Shown here piece by piece: positions 8,883 to 17,390 of a stretch of DNA of 64,000 bases. Origin of the DNA: Thioclava arctica (GTDB taxonomy: Bacteria; Pseudomonadota; Alphaproteobacteria; Rhodobacterales; Rhodobacteraceae); assembly GCF_040892615.1 (NCBI RefSeq), contig NZ_JBFRYC010000015.1, forward strand, positions 1 to 64,000. Reading direction: 5' to 3'. A program made the position numbers and the translations under genes. A model generated the notes under the pieces. It made no database searches. It worked only from the letters and a program-made list of their open reading frames with translations, and was not told the DNA's origin. Position 1 is the stretch's first letter. Every line of letters begins with the position of its first letter.

Positions 8883-9932
8883 ATGACGAAAGATATCAAG
8901 GTTTCCATCCGTCACCTCTACAAGATTTTCGGAAGTGATCCGCTGACGGCGCTGGAAGACGTCAAGGCGGGCATGGGCAAGCCGGAATTACTTGAGAAAC
9001 ACAACCATGTGCTGGGGCTCAACGACATCAATGTCGACATGAAAGAAGGTGAGATCACCGTTATCATGGGTCTGTCAGGTTCGGGCAAGTCGACGCTGAT
9101 CCGCCACCTCAACCGGCTAATCGAACCCACAGCCGGCAAGGTGTTGGTGAACGGTGAGAATATCCTCGGCTACAACGAGGCGCAGCTCCGCAAGCTGCGG
9201 CGCGAGAACATGTCGATGGTGTTCCAGAAATTTGCCCTGCTGCCGCATCGCACCGTGGCCGAGAACACCGCGATGGCGCTGGCCACGCGCGGCATCGGGG
9301 CCTCGGAATATACCTCCGAGGCCGAGAAATGGCTCGCGCGCGTGGGGCTTGGGGGCTACGGCGACCACCATCCGCACCAGCTTTCGGGTGGTATGCAGCA
9401 GCGCGTGGGGATCGCCCGGGCGTTGGCGTCGAACTCTGATATCATGCTGATGGACGAGGCGTTTTCGGCGCTTGATCCGCTGATCCGCACGGATATGCAG
9501 GATCTGCTGCTCGAACTGCAGGCAGAGTTGCACAAGACGATCATCTTCATCACCCACGATCTGGACGAGGCCCTCAAGCTTGCCGATCATCTGGTGATCC
9601 TGAATGACGGGCGTGTGGTGCAGCAAGGCGAGCCGCAGGATATCCTGCTCAATCCAGCCGATCCCTATATCGAGGACTTCGTGGCCGACATCAATCGTGC
9701 GCGGGTTCTGCGCGTGCGCTCGGTGATGGAGAAGGGCGCACCCGAGGGCGAGATGTCAGGGGATATCGATCTCAACGACAACCTCGAGAGCGTGATTGCC
9801 AAATCGCAAGGTGCGCTTGACCGCCGCTACCGCGTACTGCGCGATGGTGCGGCGGTGGGCAGCCTCACGATGCCCTCGATCGTGCGCGCGCTGGTGCCCG
9901 CGCAGTCCTCGGGCGAGACCGCCAAACGCTGA
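8883..9932 (+). CDS. proV: Glycine betaine/proline-type ABC transporter ATPase
   Basis: This 349-residue cytoplasmic subunit hydrolyses ATP to drive uptake. It has the ProV layout: an N-terminal segment with IRHLYKIFG, Walker A GLSGSGKST near residue 64, Q-loop MVFQKFALLPHRTV, signature LSGGMQQRVGIARA, Walker B IMLMDEAFSALDPLIR and the H-loop FITHDLDEA. The C-terminal 70 residues after ADINRARVLRV correspond to a CBS-like regulatory extension and are short compared with ProV of enterobacteria. GAGGAGACAAGC precedes the ATG. It is the third gene of the operon with the binding protein and permease. Confidence 0.93.
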   Translation: MTKDIKVSIRHLYKIFGSDPLTALEDVKAGMGKPELLEKHNHVLGLNDINVDMKEGEITVIMGLSGSGKSTLIRHLNRLIEPTAGKVLVNGENILGYNEAQLRKLRRENMSMVFQKFALLPHRTVAENTAMALATRGIGASEYTSEAEKWLARVGLGGYGDHHPHQLSGGMQQRVGIARALASNSDIMLMDEAFSALDPLIRTDMQDLLLELQAELHKTIIFITHDLDEALKLADHLVILNDGRVVQQGEPQDILLNPADPYIEDFVADINRARVLRVRSVMEKGAPEGEMSGDIDLNDNLESVIAKSQGALDRRYRVLRDGAAVGSLTMPSIVRALVPAQSSGETAKR

Positions 9933-9990
9933 GAGAGAAGGGCGAGGGGGGCGCTGGAGTTACAGGGCAGGGTAGTACTGACATACTTGC

Positions 9991-10009
9991 GCGCGGGATG
10001 CACCCGCGC
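9991..10009 (+). terminator. Hairpin downstream of the ABC operon, possible weak terminator
   Basis: GCGCGGG (9991-9997) and CCCGCGC (10003-10009) form a 7-pair stem with a 5-base loop, 58 bases after the ATPase stop codon. There is no T-run, so termination is only a possibility. Confidence 0.35.
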
Positions 10010-10056
10010 TGTCTGGGGCCATAGGCTCGAGCAACTCAACCTCTCGCCCGCTCTGA

Positions 10057-10188
10057 GTGGTAAACGCTATCTCCTTTGAGCTGGACATCCACAACCGTGC
10101 GGGCGGGACCGGCTGGTCACTGGACGTTGTCTCAGAAGATGAAACGTTCAGTGTCCGGAACGATCTATTTGACGACGACGATTCCTGA
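10057..10188 (+). CDS. Possible 43-residue acidic protein or gene fragment
   Basis: A GTG-started frame of 43 codons gives a protein-like sequence (ISFELDIHNRAGGTGWSL) ending in a run of four aspartates. It is preceded by an in-frame stop and has no clear ribosome binding site, so it may be the end or middle of a decayed gene rather than a working one. I do not recognise the family. Confidence 0.3.
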   Translation: MVNAISFELDIHNRAGGTGWSLDVVSEDETFSVRNDLFDDDDS

Positions 10189-10391
10189 GAAATGCACGCA
10201 CGATCAAACCGTGGGCTCAAATATCTGGGGTGTCTTACCTCTGTTCGGCTTTGATGATGTAACCGCCCCCCCGACGGCATCTGTGTGCCAAGGTGGGTCA
10301 CCGGCGGCATCCGGGCCGTGGAATTCACCTCAAGCGGGGAGGGCCCCCTCTCGTGGTTTGCTGGCAAACCACTGCTGGGTGGCGAATGCGT
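10189..10391. other. Intergenic with a perfect short palindrome
   Basis: There is no gene here. GTGGTTTGC (10353-10361) and GCAAACCAC (10364-10372) form a 9-base inverted repeat with a 2-base centre, some 20 bases from the IS5-type fragment. Confidence 0.4.
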
Positions 10392-10588
10392 GGGGCATTG
10401 TTGCAGAAGTAGCCACTTAAAGGATTCACCTTGCGAATCTGGTAGGTTAAGAGGCTTGTCATGAGCAAGCCTGACCCTGTCCACTACCGCACTACGAACT
10501 GGAAATCCTACAACGAAGCGCTGAAGCGGCGCGGGTCGCTGCTGATCTGGCTCGACAAGGACATGGTGTGGCTGGCGCCCAAGGCGGG
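10392..10588 (+). mobile_element. IS5-family insertion sequence, left-end fragment
   Basis: GGGGCATTGTTGCAGAA at the left edge resembles the terminal repeat of IS5-family elements of alphaproteobacteria. The transposase start follows at 10461, and similarity stops near 10588. The rest of the element, including its right end, is missing. Confidence 0.65.
10461..10588 (+). pseudogene. IS5-family transposase, N-terminal fragment
   Basis: About 42 residues survive: MSKPDPVHYRTTNWKSYNEA followed by LKRRGSLLIWLDKDMVWLAP. This is the conserved N-terminus of IS5-group transposases, normally around 310 residues. After the alanine-glycine at about 10586 the frame continues into unrelated sequence until 10808. 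The DDE catalytic domain is absent, so it is inactive. Confidence 0.8.
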
Positions 10589-10922
10589 CCCGCATCTCAT
10601 TCTCCCCAAAGGAACCGGTCATGACCCATTACTCTCTCCCCATCTCTCTTTCTTCCAAAGAACCCTTTCGTCGCAAATCCGATGGAATCACAACCTGCTG
10701 AAATTACTCACCCTCTTTTTTCGGTCAGCCTCTCAGCGAGAGCGGGGACCGCGCACGTACAGCATCACCGCCAGAGGCATAATCTCAGGCTCTCAGTCTA
10801 CGGCTTGAAATGATCAAGAGGCTACTTTTCATCATGCACGAACGCTACTCGGCACCCGCCCAAACCTACGAGAGCGATGCCACGTAGCGTGGCCTTGCTG
10901 AACGGGCGCGCCTGCGTCCTCA
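10589..10922. other. Intergenic, no gene recognised
   Basis: About 330 bases follow the broken IS5 fragment. No ribosome binding sites or recognisable protein motifs were seen on either strand. Confidence 0.45.
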
Positions 10923-13511
10923 TCATTCAGATATGGGGAGCCTCGCCAACGGCTCGTCAAGTTTCTCGTCAAGGAACAGTTCGGCCGCACCGACCTCCAC
11001 GAGACCTCCCATGGTGGCGATGACCTCCAGGGTGATGGGGCCCGGCGGCCCTCCCGGGGCGCCGGCCAAATTGTAGACGAACGGAGCATCGACGCCGACG
11101 ATGTCATAGGTGACGCGCATGGCAATCTGCCGTCGCGCGGGCGTCGTCCGCTGATCCAGGCTCGCGAGCAGGCCCTCGGCTTCGGCGGCGCTCATCGGGG
11201 CGACCCTCGGATCTTTTTCAAGAAGCCGTTCGATTGCATCTTGGCGGCGAAGCCATGGCATGGGCGTCTGTCCCACCGTCAGCCTTACCCCTCCAAGATC
11301 CGCGTCGTAACGTCGAATCATCACCGGCACCACCGCCGCGAAGGCGACCGGCCATTCCGGCGCAACGGATGCGGCCGCTTCGAGGAGCTCGTCCTCAATC
11401 GAGGCGAGATGCGCAGCCAGCGCCTCATCATTCACATTGAGCCCCGTCTCCCGACGCAGTTCCGTCGGGATGAGACGCATCCACTCATCGGGCGAGAGGA
11501 TCTGATCGGCGATCGCCCGCAGAACCGGCGGATCGATGTCACGGTCCGGCCCGTGCTTTCTAAGGAAGACAAGGCTCATCGCGAGGCGGGCCTGCTCGGC
11601 ACCCAACCGTCCCGATTCCGCTTCGACGAGGGCGTCAGGGTCGGGGTAGAGAGACCTTAACCCGTGCGTCGCACGATCGTCGCGCAGGGTCAGGTCGGCG
11701 TAGAGCGACGTCAACGCGGCGGCGTCCCCGAGTGGGGCGCCCTCCGTTCCCATGCCCGCCTCCAGCGCGGAGCTGGAAAAATGGTAGAACGGCTCTCCGG
11801 GTTCCGCCGGATAGCCACGGCTCGGAGCTGCGTCGTCGATCAGGCTCGCCGCGAGCACCCGGGCATCCGCTGTCGCCGCGACCCCCATGTGCCGCGGCTG
11901 GACCGGGTCGACCTCAGGCAACCGGATGACAGGATCCTCTAGGGCGATCTCAAGGCGTAAGAAATGACGTGCGGCCGGTCCGCGGGCCGCCGCCTCGGCG
12001 GCGCCCTGACCTTCAAGGACGAGCGACACGGGGTTGACTAAAGACAACACGACCGAGCCGTTGACGAAGCCGTTGTCGAACTCGAGCTGCCGCAGCGTCT
12101 CTGCGGGTCCTCCGGCGGTGCCGCCGTATTCGGTTTTTTCCGCAACGACGACCGTGGGGGGGCGGCTGGCGCCTCCCATAGGCGCATCTCCATCCGGGAC
12201 CCGGGCCGGAAGGTCGATGATCAGCCGACGTGGCGCACCCGCGGCTCTCGCCTCCTCGCGCAGACGTTCCGACACCGACTCCCGGTCGTCACGCCGCCCA
12301 AAGGACCGGTCTGAGGACGCCCATCGACGCCAACCGATCTCGTTCTCGAGCATCGTCGGACGCTCGGAGAGCATCCAGAGCGCAAAGCGCCTCTCGAGCG
12401 CCTCTTCCCGAAGTGGTACCACCTCTTCGAAGGACCCGCCTACTGCGCTTGCCGTCGCATCTGGCACGGGCGCGGTGGAGGCCTGCGGCTGTCCGTCTTC
12501 CGGTTGCGGCAGTTCGAAATCGGGAAGTTGTCCCGATCCGCTGGCACGGCCCGGGAGGATGCATTGCGCGAGGTCTGCGCCCGCTTCCAGGTCCGCACAA
12601 CCCTTGGCCGCCACCGTCGCCTGGGACATGCAGGCTTGCGACAACTGCGCCATCGCCTCGCCCAGCCCGGACGAACCGGCGAAATCTACAGCTTGCGCAC
12701 CGGTGCGGATCGCCACCCGCCCTTCGGCCAACCGTTCGGCGAACCCCGGCACCAGCACAAGGTCGGCCGAAAACGCGCCCGGCGGCGCGCGCCACTCGAA
12801 GGGCAGGGCGAGGGTATCCGACGGACCAAGCGCAAGTTCCGCATTGATCGCCTGGCCCGCCGCGCCGCTGCCCGCCATCTGCGGCGCAAGATGTAACGTC
12901 ACGATTCCGGGCGTCGGATCGATGCCCGCGACCGCCGCAGGCTGCGCACCGTTGGCTTCGACGCACCGCAACGACACCAGCAGGTCTTGCCCGCGGTAAA
13001 GGTCCGCCGACGCGATGAAGGCCATATCAGCCGAATACCTGCCAAAATTCCATGTCAGATCAGACGGTTGTGGCGCGCTCATCCCCGGCAGTGCCGGTTG
13101 CTGCTGCGCCCCTGTGACAAGTGTCACCCGCAGCCCGGTCGCGCGCCCGGCCGACCCAAGCACCTCGACGAGAACGGGCGCATCCTGCCCCCCAAGGATC
13201 GCCCGGGCGACGGCGGGGTCAACAGACCCACTGCCAAGCAGTGCCGGTATCCGCGCACGTTTCTCGGTGGTGAGAAAGGTCCGGTCCGCCGTGTCACCGT
13301 CTTGCCTGATACCAAAGCGGTGAAAATTGGCGCGGTCCTGCGCGAGTATCTGGCCCGGTTGGGTCAATGCGGCGCCTGACGAATTGAAGCGGTCCTGCGG
13401 TCCGATCACTGCGACGTAACTGTCCACAACCTGCTGTGCAATTGCGGCGGTGGACGGGGAAAGTGACAAAACGACTGCAAGTCGTGCCAAGTGCCTTAAA
13501 CCGGTTGCCAT
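10923..13511 (-). CDS. Large secreted protein of unknown function
   Basis: An 862-residue protein begins with a clear Sec signal peptide (LARLAVVLSLSPSTAAIA, cleavage after AIAQ near residue 22). ATG at 13511 is chosen because AGAGGA lies 8 bases upstream; a TTG five codons earlier is less likely. The mature protein is acidic and rich in Ala, Gly and Pro, with no further membrane helix. A Pro/Gln/Asp-rich linker lies near residues 325-350. I recognise no domain. It follows the M15-type peptidase gene by 51 bases in the same direction, so both may act in the periplasm or cell envelope. The base use matches other high-GC genes here, suggesting a functional gene. Confidence 0.7.
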   Translation of the reverse strand: MATGLRHLARLAVVLSLSPSTAAIAQQVVDSYVAVIGPQDRFNSSGAALTQPGQILAQDRANFHRFGIRQDGDTADRTFLTTEKRARIPALLGSGSVDPAVARAILGGQDAPVLVEVLGSAGRATGLRVTLVTGAQQQPALPGMSAPQPSDLTWNFGRYSADMAFIASADLYRGQDLLVSLRCVEANGAQPAAVAGIDPTPGIVTLHLAPQMAGSGAAGQAINAELALGPSDTLALPFEWRAPPGAFSADLVLVPGFAERLAEGRVAIRTGAQAVDFAGSSGLGEAMAQLSQACMSQATVAAKGCADLEAGADLAQCILPGRASGSGQLPDFELPQPEDGQPQASTAPVPDATASAVGGSFEEVVPLREEALERRFALWMLSERPTMLENEIGWRRWASSDRSFGRRDDRESVSERLREEARAAGAPRRLIIDLPARVPDGDAPMGGASRPPTVVVAEKTEYGGTAGGPAETLRQLEFDNGFVNGSVVLSLVNPVSLVLEGQGAAEAAARGPAARHFLRLEIALEDPVIRLPEVDPVQPRHMGVAATADARVLAASLIDDAAPSRGYPAEPGEPFYHFSSSALEAGMGTEGAPLGDAAALTSLYADLTLRDDRATHGLRSLYPDPDALVEAESGRLGAEQARLAMSLVFLRKHGPDRDIDPPVLRAIADQILSPDEWMRLIPTELRRETGLNVNDEALAAHLASIEDELLEAAASVAPEWPVAFAAVVPVMIRRYDADLGGVRLTVGQTPMPWLRRQDAIERLLEKDPRVAPMSAAEAEGLLASLDQRTTPARRQIAMRVTYDIVGVDAPFVYNLAGAPGGPPGPITLEVIATMGGLVEVGAAELFLDEKLDEPLARLPISE

Positions 13512-13562
13512 GAGAAATCCTCTCAATCAGACTGCCTTGCCCTTGCCGCTTCCCTTGGAAAG

Positions 13563-14401
13563 TTAGTCGGGCACCATACGGCTGTAAAGAATAAGTTCGG
13601 GTCGGAACTCGAAATGCATGCCATCGAAATGGTGCCACTTCCCACCCCAGATGAAACCGAAACGCTCCATCGTCGTAACAAGGCTTTCGGGAATGACGTT
13701 GTCGTAATGGCCAACGGCATCTTCTTTGGCACCGGTCCAGAGCCAGTATTTGCCCATCTCGGCATTCACGTCGAAGGCGATGCCGAAACTATGTGTGCTC
13801 AACCGCGTCGTTCCGGCGATCGCACGCCAGTTGAAACTACCGCCCGCGTCCGCGAACAGGGCGTTGTAATCCTGATCAGATGCGGCCAGCGCGGCCAGAG
13901 CCGCAGCAAGCTGACACGCGACATTTCGTTTCCGCGTGACCCGAAACGATGCCTGCGTCATCGCCGGTTCGGTTACGTAAACAAGGCTCTCGCGTGCCGC
14001 CTGTTCTGTTTGAAAATACAACGCCTCGAAGAAGGCTGCATTGCGTAACCGCCCCGGATCGACGAAAGGCACGGCGCGCTGCGTCAGGTCAAACTCTAGC
14101 GGATAACGGTACTTGAATTGTTCAAGAATAGTTGGGTCGCGTAGCGTGTTCTCAGGCGGGATATCGCGGATCGTCCCAAGGTCTAGCCAGTCCTGTCCGT
14201 TCAGGCTTATGGCTCGGCCGTCTGGGGATAAACTGATATCATCGTAGGCGAGCAACAATGCGTCGGTGCAGCAGACGCGCTGTTCTGCGCTACTTCAACT
14301 GCCAAGAAATCCCTTGGCACACAAGCCGAGGCTTGTAACACTGGAAATCCAATGATCGCTATCACAGATAGTAAAGTCTGGGTTCTAGCCGACAGAAGCA
14401 T
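13563..14401 (-). pseudogene. M15-family D-Ala-D-Ala carboxypeptidase-like protein, frameshifted near the N-terminus
   Basis: The main frame (13563 to about 14290) encodes a VanY-type peptidase core: THSFGIAFDVNAE holds the zinc-binding H-x(6)-D motif, and KWHHFDGMHFEFRPEL holds the catalytic and third zinc-ligand region. No ATG precedes it in frame; a TGA stops the frame 12 codons before the likely TTG. Directly upstream, one frame over, an ATG at 14401 opens a good signal peptide (MLLSARTQTLLSVIAIIGFP). The two halves join if one base is restored near 14300. So either the gene has lost one base or there is a sequencing error. An intact protein would trim peptidoglycan or related peptides in the periplasm. 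Confidence 0.7.
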
Positions 14402-14639
14402 GACTGAACCGATCTGCATTCCTAAAGCGGTTTACTACTCGATAAAACTGCACATGATCTCAGTCCTTGGTCAAGCCTTTTTCGCCCCGGGCTTAGGCAA
14501 CGAGATGGAGTAACGGGCTGGCGATCTGTTCGCTTGGGTGGCCGTCCCTGCGACTGATGGTGTTTTGCACAGCCTCGGCGAAAAACTGCGCCAGAGGGAT
14601 TCTGCTTTACTAAAAGGTCCTCGAGCACGGACAGATTTC
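14402..14639. other. Remnant sequence between M15 gene and tail-protein fragment
   Basis: There is no intact gene. The leftward strand at 14480-14590 is open in several frames and may derive from a mobile element, but no family could be recognised. Confidence 0.3.
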
Positions 14640-14945
14640 CAGACCGCCATCTCACCCGGCCAGGGAATGGCGTGGGCGGCGACCAGCGGCCGATGCGCGG
14701 GCTGGTCTTCGGTCAGCTGCGGCAGGTCCATCAGCATCACGTCCGGCGCACCGAACACGACGGCCCGCGTCAGCGACGCCGCGCGCGGATCGCCGGGCGG
14801 CAGATCGTAGGTCGCGCGATCTTGGCGGACCGCCTCGATGCCGCGCGCCTCGGCGTCGGCGATGGAGACGAGCCGCAGATCGACCAGCCGCCCGTCATGG
14901 GCGAGCCGGATCGCGTCGGCCGGATCGAGCCCGACCTTGATAGCT
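14640..14945 (-). pseudogene. Fragment of a gene-transfer-agent/phage baseplate multidomain protein
   Basis: A single leftward frame of about 100 codons has no start and is cut at both ends. It reads DPADAIRLAHDGRLVDLRLV, then IEAVRQDRATYDLPPGDPRA, then a segment with VMLMDLPQLTEDQPAH and IPWPGEMAVWKS. This layout (repeated beta segments, then the MDLP-x-L and PWPG marks) matches the large host-specificity/baseplate protein encoded at the end of Rhodobacteraceae gene transfer agents. That protein is normally over 1,200 residues. The rest of the cluster is not in the window, so this is a displaced piece. The family call rests on recalled motifs and needs a search. Confidence 0.6.
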
Positions 14946-15142
14946 TACGACATGACCGCTTTTTTTGTCGATCATTGCAGGCCCGCCTTGGCACATCGAC
15001 GCCGTCGTGGGGGCGTTCACATCATCAACGCCTTAAGGCGGCACTTATTCGGCAACGATCAATCCGGGTACAGGATTTCAGCGACCTCGGAAAGCGTTGT
15101 GCCGCGCCGTCGCGCGAGTTCAGCGAAGACGCGGCACGACAG

Positions 15143-17026
15143 ATGCACCGCGATGGCCAGTGCACCTTGCTACTGGTGCGCCCGGGCCGCGATCTGATCC
15201 TTGCCAAGATCGAGCTCGACAGGATCCTGAGCAAGCTCGCCAGGCTCCTCGCGCTGCCTGAGGTGGCAGGCGCGGGACTCGCGGTCTTTGTCGATATGGC
15301 GCATCGCGATGCAAGTGCTTCGGAGCAAGCGCGCTCTCATGAGCGCTTTTGCCAAGAGCAGGACCAGACGATCAGCTATGGCGGCCCGCTTCTCGCGGTC
15401 GCGTCAGATCCGGGGGCTTTCACGCCTGCCGCCCGCGCGCTTTGTCCCAAGCCGCGCATGCTGCCTCAGCTTACGCGCGCGCTGATGCTGCAGCTGCTCT
15501 GCGTCACGCATTCCGGTAGGGGCGAGATTGACACGCACGCGCTTCTGGCGGCGCTGCCCACCGACGAAGATCTGCGCCGTCTCGAAGGGCCGCTACTTAG
15601 CCCGGCGTTTCAAGAGCAAACGGCGCTAGGGGCCGCCATCCGGCTCAAAGAGCTGGTAGATGCGTCACGGGTTCTGGTCCAAGACGGCCTCAATCGCGTG
15701 CATGGGCTCACGCCGATCCGCCCTCAGATCGACCGGCTTTTGGCCGGACTAATTGCCTGGCAGGCCGGCAAGGTCGATTGGTGCGATCTCCTCACCAGCG
15801 CGCTGATCTCGGGGCCGACGGGCTGTGGCAAGACGATGCTGGCCCGCGCCTTCGCTGCCCAAGCCTGCGTGCCCCTCGTATCCACGAGCTACGCGGAGTG
15901 CCAAAAGGCGGGCCATCTCGGGCAGATGCTCGCAGCGCTCGACACAGTTGTTAGTGAGGCCATCGCCAAGGCACCCTGCGTGTTCTTTATCGATGAGATC
16001 GACAGCTTCGCCGATCGCATGATCCAGCATCGCAATAGCGAATATCAGCGCCAGGTCGTCAACGCGATGCTGGTGCATCTTACGCGCTTGGCGCAGGTCC
16101 CGGGGGTGATTGTGCTGGCTGCGACGAACCATCCAGAGCATGTCGATCCAGCGCTGCGCCGAGCGGGGCGCCTCGACCTGCACCTGCGGATGCGCTACCC
16201 GGATCGGGCCGGGATCTCGGCAATTCTGCGCGATGCGCTCGGTCCATCCGCGCCAGATTTTGGCGCAGCCGCGGATCTGCTGATCGGGGTCAGCGGCGCG
16301 ACAGCAGCGGGGGTGGCGCGCGCGGCCCTTGGGATTGCGCGGCAGCACGCTCGCCCGGTGGCAACGGACGATCTCATCGACGCCGCGCAGGAGATCGTGC
16401 CAGCGATGTCTCCCGGTCTGCTCAAGCGCATGGCGGTTCACGAGGCCGGTCATCTGCTCGCAGCCTTTCAGCTGTTTCCCACCCCGCCAACGAGCGCCTC
16501 AATCGGCCCCTCGGGCGGCACGATGGAGCTGCCGATCCAGCCTGCCATTACCGAGACCGACCTGCGCGCGGCGATGATCGTTAGGCTGGCCGGTTGGGCC
16601 GCTGAACTGGCGACATTCGGTGACGCTTCGATCGGAGCCGGCGGCACGGAGCAATCCGACCTCGCCCTCGCGACGCGCATCGCGATAGATGCTGTGACCC
16701 GACACGCGCTCTTCGGCAGCGATCTGCTCTGGACGCCCGTCGCCCCCGAGCATCACCTGACAATGCCCAAACACCTGCGCCTGCGCGTCACTGACCTCCT
16801 CAACGCGGCGAACGCCGCCGCCCGGCAACTCGTTGCAGACCATCCACAAGCCATTGAGACGATTGCTCAGGCACTAATCGAACACCGTGAGCTGGATGCG
16901 GGGCAAATCGCAGACTTGCGGGCGCGGATCTTGGATTCTGCCCGAGGTGCTCAGAATTTTGAGGCTATGAGAGAGAGTTCTGGTATGATGGCTACGCGGG
17001 ACTGCGCAAAGCACCCCAAGTTTTGA
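15143..17026 (+). CDS. Soluble AAA+ ATPase with FtsH-like M41 peptidase domain
   Basis: An ATP-dependent zinc protease-like protein. From the ATG at 15143 it has 627 residues: an N-terminal domain of about 200 residues, an AAA+ module with Walker A GPTGCGKT near residue 224, Walker B VFFIDEIDSF near 282, a sensor/arginine-finger stretch AATNHPEHVDPALRRAGRLD, and an M41 domain with HEAGH near 432 plus the distal Asp zinc ligand in TEQSDLALAT. FtsH normally carries two N-terminal membrane helices; none is seen here. The start is uncertain. The frame is open back to 14672, but that part is antisense to the tail-protein fragment, and a different frame from an ATG at 14952 (MTAFFVDHCRPALAHR) looks protein-like up to about 15060, hinting at a frameshift. 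The catalytic residues are complete. Confidence 0.75.
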   Translation: MHRDGQCTLLLVRPGRDLILAKIELDRILSKLARLLALPEVAGAGLAVFVDMAHRDASASEQARSHERFCQEQDQTISYGGPLLAVASDPGAFTPAARALCPKPRMLPQLTRALMLQLLCVTHSGRGEIDTHALLAALPTDEDLRRLEGPLLSPAFQEQTALGAAIRLKELVDASRVLVQDGLNRVHGLTPIRPQIDRLLAGLIAWQAGKVDWCDLLTSALISGPTGCGKTMLARAFAAQACVPLVSTSYAECQKAGHLGQMLAALDTVVSEAIAKAPCVFFIDEIDSFADRMIQHRNSEYQRQVVNAMLVHLTRLAQVPGVIVLAATNHPEHVDPALRRAGRLDLHLRMRYPDRAGISAILRDALGPSAPDFGAAADLLIGVSGATAAGVARAALGIARQHARPVATDDLIDAAQEIVPAMSPGLLKRMAVHEAGHLLAAFQLFPTPPTSASIGPSGGTMELPIQPAITETDLRAAMIVRLAGWAAELATFGDASIGAGGTEQSDLALATRIAIDAVTRHALFGSDLLWTPVAPEHHLTMPKHLRLRVTDLLNAANAAARQLVADHPQAIETIAQALIEHRELDAGQIADLRARILDSARGAQNFEAMRESSGMMATRDCAKHPKF

Positions 17027-17125
17027 GGAAGCCATCCCAGACAAGCGAGAATGTAACTCAAAACGTAACTCAGACCCAGCACGGCCAAAAAAGGACAGAC
17101 AAATGAAGGCTTTATAGAAGTGGAG

Positions 17126-17215
17126 TGGCGGACAGTGAGGGATTCGAACCCTCGAGACGGTTCCCCGCCTACACACTTTCCAGGCGTGCGCCTTCGACCA
17201 CTCGGCCAACTGTCC
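17126..17215 (-). tRNA. tRNA-Ser (anticodon GGA)
   Basis: Read leftward, the acceptor GGACAGT pairs with ACTGTCC, followed by G and an encoded CCA. The D-arm (TGGCCGAGTGGTCGAAGGC), an anticodon loop with GGA, a long variable arm and the T-loop GTTCGAATC are all present. The 90-base length and long variable arm fit serine tRNA. Its 3' end faces the accessory region to the left, the usual arrangement when an integrative element has used a tRNA gene. Confidence 0.95.
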
Positions 17216-17390
17216 GTGACGCGCGGTTTAGCCGCAAACCCAGGCGTGATGCAAGGGGGGTTTATGCAGAAGCTGCTTAGCGCTCGAATTGATTTTATTT
17301 CGCACGCGGGGGCGCTTGCGCGGGGGGGCTGGGCACCCTAGCATAAGGCTTGGCCAGATTTTACGCCCGCGCGGGTGGATCAAGGACGCG

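Noticed and set aside
10057..10188. The acidic 43-codon frame as a certain gene
   Set aside because: It lacks a ribosome binding site and a known family, so it was kept only as a low-confidence feature.
14672..15142. Extension of the AAA+/M41 protein to an ATG at 14672
   Set aside because: This part lies opposite the tail-protein fragment, has a biased antisense-like composition and no domain. The gene is more likely to start at 15143 or, after a frame correction, at 14952.
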